From the NCBI RefSeq assembly GCF_004354985.1, contig NZ_SMSK01000005.1:351379-415378 (forward strand): a stretch of 64,000 bases of DNA. The letters run 5' to 3'. A model generated the notes under the pieces. The model had not been told where the DNA came from. It did not search any database and was given only the letters and a program-made list of their open reading frames with translations. A program made the translations under genes and the position numbers. Shown here in pieces: positions 61,737 to 64,000 of this stretch; within the stretch, counting starts at the first letter, position 1; each line of letters starts with the position of its first letter. The stretch is from Segetibacter sp. 3557_3 (GTDB lineage Bacteria; Bacteroidota; Bacteroidia; Chitinophagales; Chitinophagaceae).

Positions 61737-64000
61737 ATGCCGTACCTCTATTCCACCAATCCATTTACCGCAAGGGCAAAAGTAAGGGCCCTTTCGCTGT
61801 TATCCGTCTTACTCTTCTCAAGCCAGGTGTTTTCGCAGGCACCATCAGCCGGCAACGCAGAAGCATTTGGTAAGCACCAGTATTCCACCGGAAACACAAG
61901 CTCAGAGCAAGATCCTTTACCAACAACCACCAGCCGAACAGACAATGGCAGTCCGGTTTTCTTCATCATCGCTCCGGGTGCTGCCGTAAAAATGACCGGC
62001 ACGTCGAACCTGGTATTATCTGCAGGAGGTGCCTTCACCAACACCGGGACCTTTGATGCAGCCGCGAGTACGGGGAAAGTTACTTTCCTGGGCTCGGGAA
62101 ATGTTTCGGGTACAACAACCTTCCAAAACATTGAAACCTTTGGTCCACTTTCCTTTAATACGTCTAGCACCATTGCCGGGGCATTTACCATTCAGCCGGG
62201 TGGTTCTGTAATTGGCAACTCGCCTTTTTACATCTGTCCGTCTTCTTCCCTGATCTATAATACAACGGGAATATTCCCACGCGGTTTAGAGTGGGCTACA
62301 GCTGCAGCCGGTGCAGGCTACCCCGCTAATGTATTTGTCCGTAACAACACCACCATCAACTTCCCTGTTGCTGGTGCCGGATATGTTTGTAACGACCTTG
62401 AAGTAGAAGGGGGTTCTGCCCTTCACCAAACCTACTCGGGTGCAAGTGCACCACTCACTGTGGGAAGAAACGTAAACATCAGCGGTACCCTTTCGCTTGG
62501 CAGGAATGTTGGCGACGACATTACCCTGGGTGGTAACTGGACCAGGCTTGCCGGTGGTGTGTTTAACAGCAACGGACGAACCGTTACTTTCAACAGTTCT
62601 TCCAACTCCCTGATCACTGCACCATCCTCAAACGCAAGGGACAAGTATGGCGCCTTTGGTGGCGAAACCTTCCCTGCCCTTCACATCAACAAGGCTACCG
62701 AAACCGCTTCGGTGACACTGGGGTCCAATACAACCGTTATTGGTGAGCTTAAGCTCTCCAAAGGCATCTTCGACCTTGCAAACAGCGATGTCACACTTGT
62801 ATCCAACGACTCGGTTACCGCACACGTAGCGCCTATTCCTTCTGTTGCCGGTGCAATCTCTGGTGTCACCATCAGGTATGGCGCAACAGGAAACGGAACG
62901 GGTAAATTCATCCCGCAACGTTTTCTGCCCATCGGAACCGGTTCCACTTCCAGGAGGTGGCGCCTGCTGACCACACCATTGCAGCCAGTTAACGCCCCTA
63001 CCATCAATGAAGCATGGCAACAAGGGGTATCCAATGCAGACCGGAATAACCCCATTGATCCATGGCCGGGCTTTGGAACAACCATCACCAAAAGCACCAC
63101 CTATAACCCTGCCGATGGTTACGACCAGGGCAGCACCAACAATCCATCGCTATTCTACTTCTCGGGAACAGGCACATCAGGCTGGAGCGCCCTTCTGTCA
63201 ACCAGGGCAGGTGCAATTACCGACCACCAGGGCTACATGTTGTTTGCCCGTGGAAACAGGAGTATCGTCGTTTCTTCGCAGTACATCAATGCAAGTCCTA
63301 CAACTCTGGAGCCCAAAGGGAGGATCAACACCGGTGATGTTCAAAGAACATTGATTGCCGGCAACCAGGTTATCGGCAATCCATATGCTTCGGCAATCAG
63401 CATGAACAATGTGGTGTTTAACAACTACACCAGCAATGGCAAAACCTACAACAACACACCAACAGGTTCGGCAAACGGGCTGGGGATCACCTACTACCTG
63501 TGGGATCCGAAAACAAGCGGCTCATCAGGGGTGGGTAAGTTTATCGCCTGCTCAAGCAATGGCGACGGCACCTATTCGGTTACGGGTAACGAAAGCGGTT
63601 TGCCACTCGATGGCTCCATACAATCCGGAGCGGCCTTCCTGATTGCAGCAGAAAACAATGGCGGAACGATCACCTTTCATGAAAGCGATAAACTCACCTC
63701 AAGCACCAATACCGGTATATCCAGCCGCACCAGCCGTACAACAGCAAATGCCTTTACACTGGTAACCAATTTATATGCAGGTAGTGGCAGTAATGTAAAA
63801 CTTGCAGACGGGGTGATCAACACCTATCACGCATTGTACTCCAACAAAGTGGGTGATGAGGATGCACCAAAGCTATCGAGTTTTAACACCAACGAAGTAT
63901 TGAGTATTGCCAGTGAAAAACAGCTGCTTGCCGTAGAGCGCAGAGGTGCGATCCAGGACGGCGATACGATCTTCCTGAACCTGTCGAAGATGAACAAAAC
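61737..64000 (+). CDS. Large secreted protein, truncated by the window end
   Basis: The reading frame opens at ATG 61737 and runs without a stop to the right edge, more than 750 codons. The N-terminus (MPYLYSTNPF...LLSVLLFSSQVFSQ) is a long signal peptide. The visible part is beta-rich with alternating polar residues and motifs such as LVLSAGGAFTNTGTFDAAAS and TVGRNVNISGTLSLGRNV, resembling T9SS-secreted adhesins or beta-helix proteins. A T9SS sorting domain is expected beyond the edge but is not visible. The promoter region upstream contains the CTTACA/TGTAAG inverted repeat. Confidence 0.82.
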   Translation, partial: MPYLYSTNPFTARAKVRALSLLSVLLFSSQVFSQAPSAGNAEAFGKHQYSTGNTSSEQDPLPTTTSRTDNGSPVFFIIAPGAAVKMTGTSNLVLSAGGAFTNTGTFDAAASTGKVTFLGSGNVSGTTTFQNIETFGPLSFNTSSTIAGAFTIQPGGSVIGNSPFYICPSSSLIYNTTGIFPRGLEWATAAAGAGYPANVFVRNNTTINFPVAGAGYVCNDLEVEGGSALHQTYSGASAPLTVGRNVNISGTLSLGRNVGDDITLGGNWTRLAGGVFNSNGRTVTFNSSSNSLITAPSSNARDKYGAFGGETFPALHINKATETASVTLGSNTTVIGELKLSKGIFDLANSDVTLVSNDSVTAHVAPIPSVAGAISGVTIRYGATGNGTGKFIPQRFLPIGTGSTSRRWRLLTTPLQPVNAPTINEAWQQGVSNADRNNPIDPWPGFGTTITKSTTYNPADGYDQGSTNNPSLFYFSGTGTSGWSALLSTRAGAITDHQGYMLFARGNRSIVVSSQYINASPTTLEPKGRINTGDVQRTLIAGNQVIGNPYASAISMNNVVFNNYTSNGKTYNNTPTGSANGLGITYYLWDPKTSGSSGVGKFIACSSNGDGTYSVTGNESGLPLDGSIQSGAAFLIAAENNGGTITFHESDKLTSSTNTGISSRTSRTTANAFTLVTNLYAGSGSNVKLADGVINTYHALYSNKVGDEDAPKLSSFNTNEVLSIASEKQLLAVERRGAIQDGDTIFLNLSKMNK

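Overview
The window reads as chromosomal DNA of a Bacteroidota bacterium, probably of the family Chitinophagaceae. The evidence is a SusC/SusD pair, type IX secretion (T9SS) C-terminal sorting domains, GH97/GH127/GH51/GH31 glycosidases, FAS1 lipoproteins, a promoter with TTTG and TAnnTTTG boxes, and few Shine-Dalgarno sites. No rRNA, tRNA, CRISPR array, transposase or integrase gene was recognised.

Layout. 0-3.3 kb: a seven-haem cytochrome lipoprotein overlapping, tail to tail, a HEAT-repeat cyclophilin. 3.3-16 kb: periplasmic hydrolases (GH31, NamZ-type N-acetylmuramidase, GH97, dipeptidyl peptidase IV, M1 aminopeptidase) separated by long repeat-rich intergenic regions. 16.4-29.3 kb: an aldo/keto reductase, then a probable arabinan/arabinoside utilisation locus on the minus strand (SusC, SusD, FAS1 lipoprotein, DUF5007-like lipoprotein, GH127, GH51). 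30-36 kb: a giant T9SS-exported SGNH esterase with 14 cadherin-like repeats. 36-40.3 kb: a small unknown protein, an MFS transporter, a 93-residue half-Rossmann protein divergent from a LacI regulator with a perfect palindromic operator between them, and a rhomboid protease. 40.6-45.5 kb: a large FG-GAP/IPT surface protein and a small secreted protein. 46-50.5 kb: UV endonuclease UvsE followed by a DNA polymerase I whose proofreading domain has lost its catalytic acids, then a DUF72 protein. 50.6-55.2 kb: a DUF3298 protein, a small secreted protein, and a TPP riboswitch controlling a PnuT-type thiamine transporter overlapped by an acyl-CoA-dehydrogenase-like flavoprotein. 55.9-64 kb: a phage-fibre-like secreted protein with a peptidase-G2-like domain, a T9SS protein, a divergent TPR-transmembrane-HTH sensor, and a large secreted protein running off the right edge.

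Four repeat families fill the gaps: a ~97-bp three-hairpin element (stacked in 447-bp super-repeats at 10.9-12.0 kb), a 73-bp tandem repeat (6.6-6.9 kb), an AT-rich motif found just after stop codons and in the sense of the gene, and a dispersed GTACAAGAGTGCGAC element. The points most worth following are the UvsE/exonuclease-dead Pol I pair, the riboswitch-controlled flavoprotein, the three 22-bp iterons in the divergent promoter at 59.4 kb, the fibre-like protein, and the recently amplified 300-bp repeats of the giant esterase.
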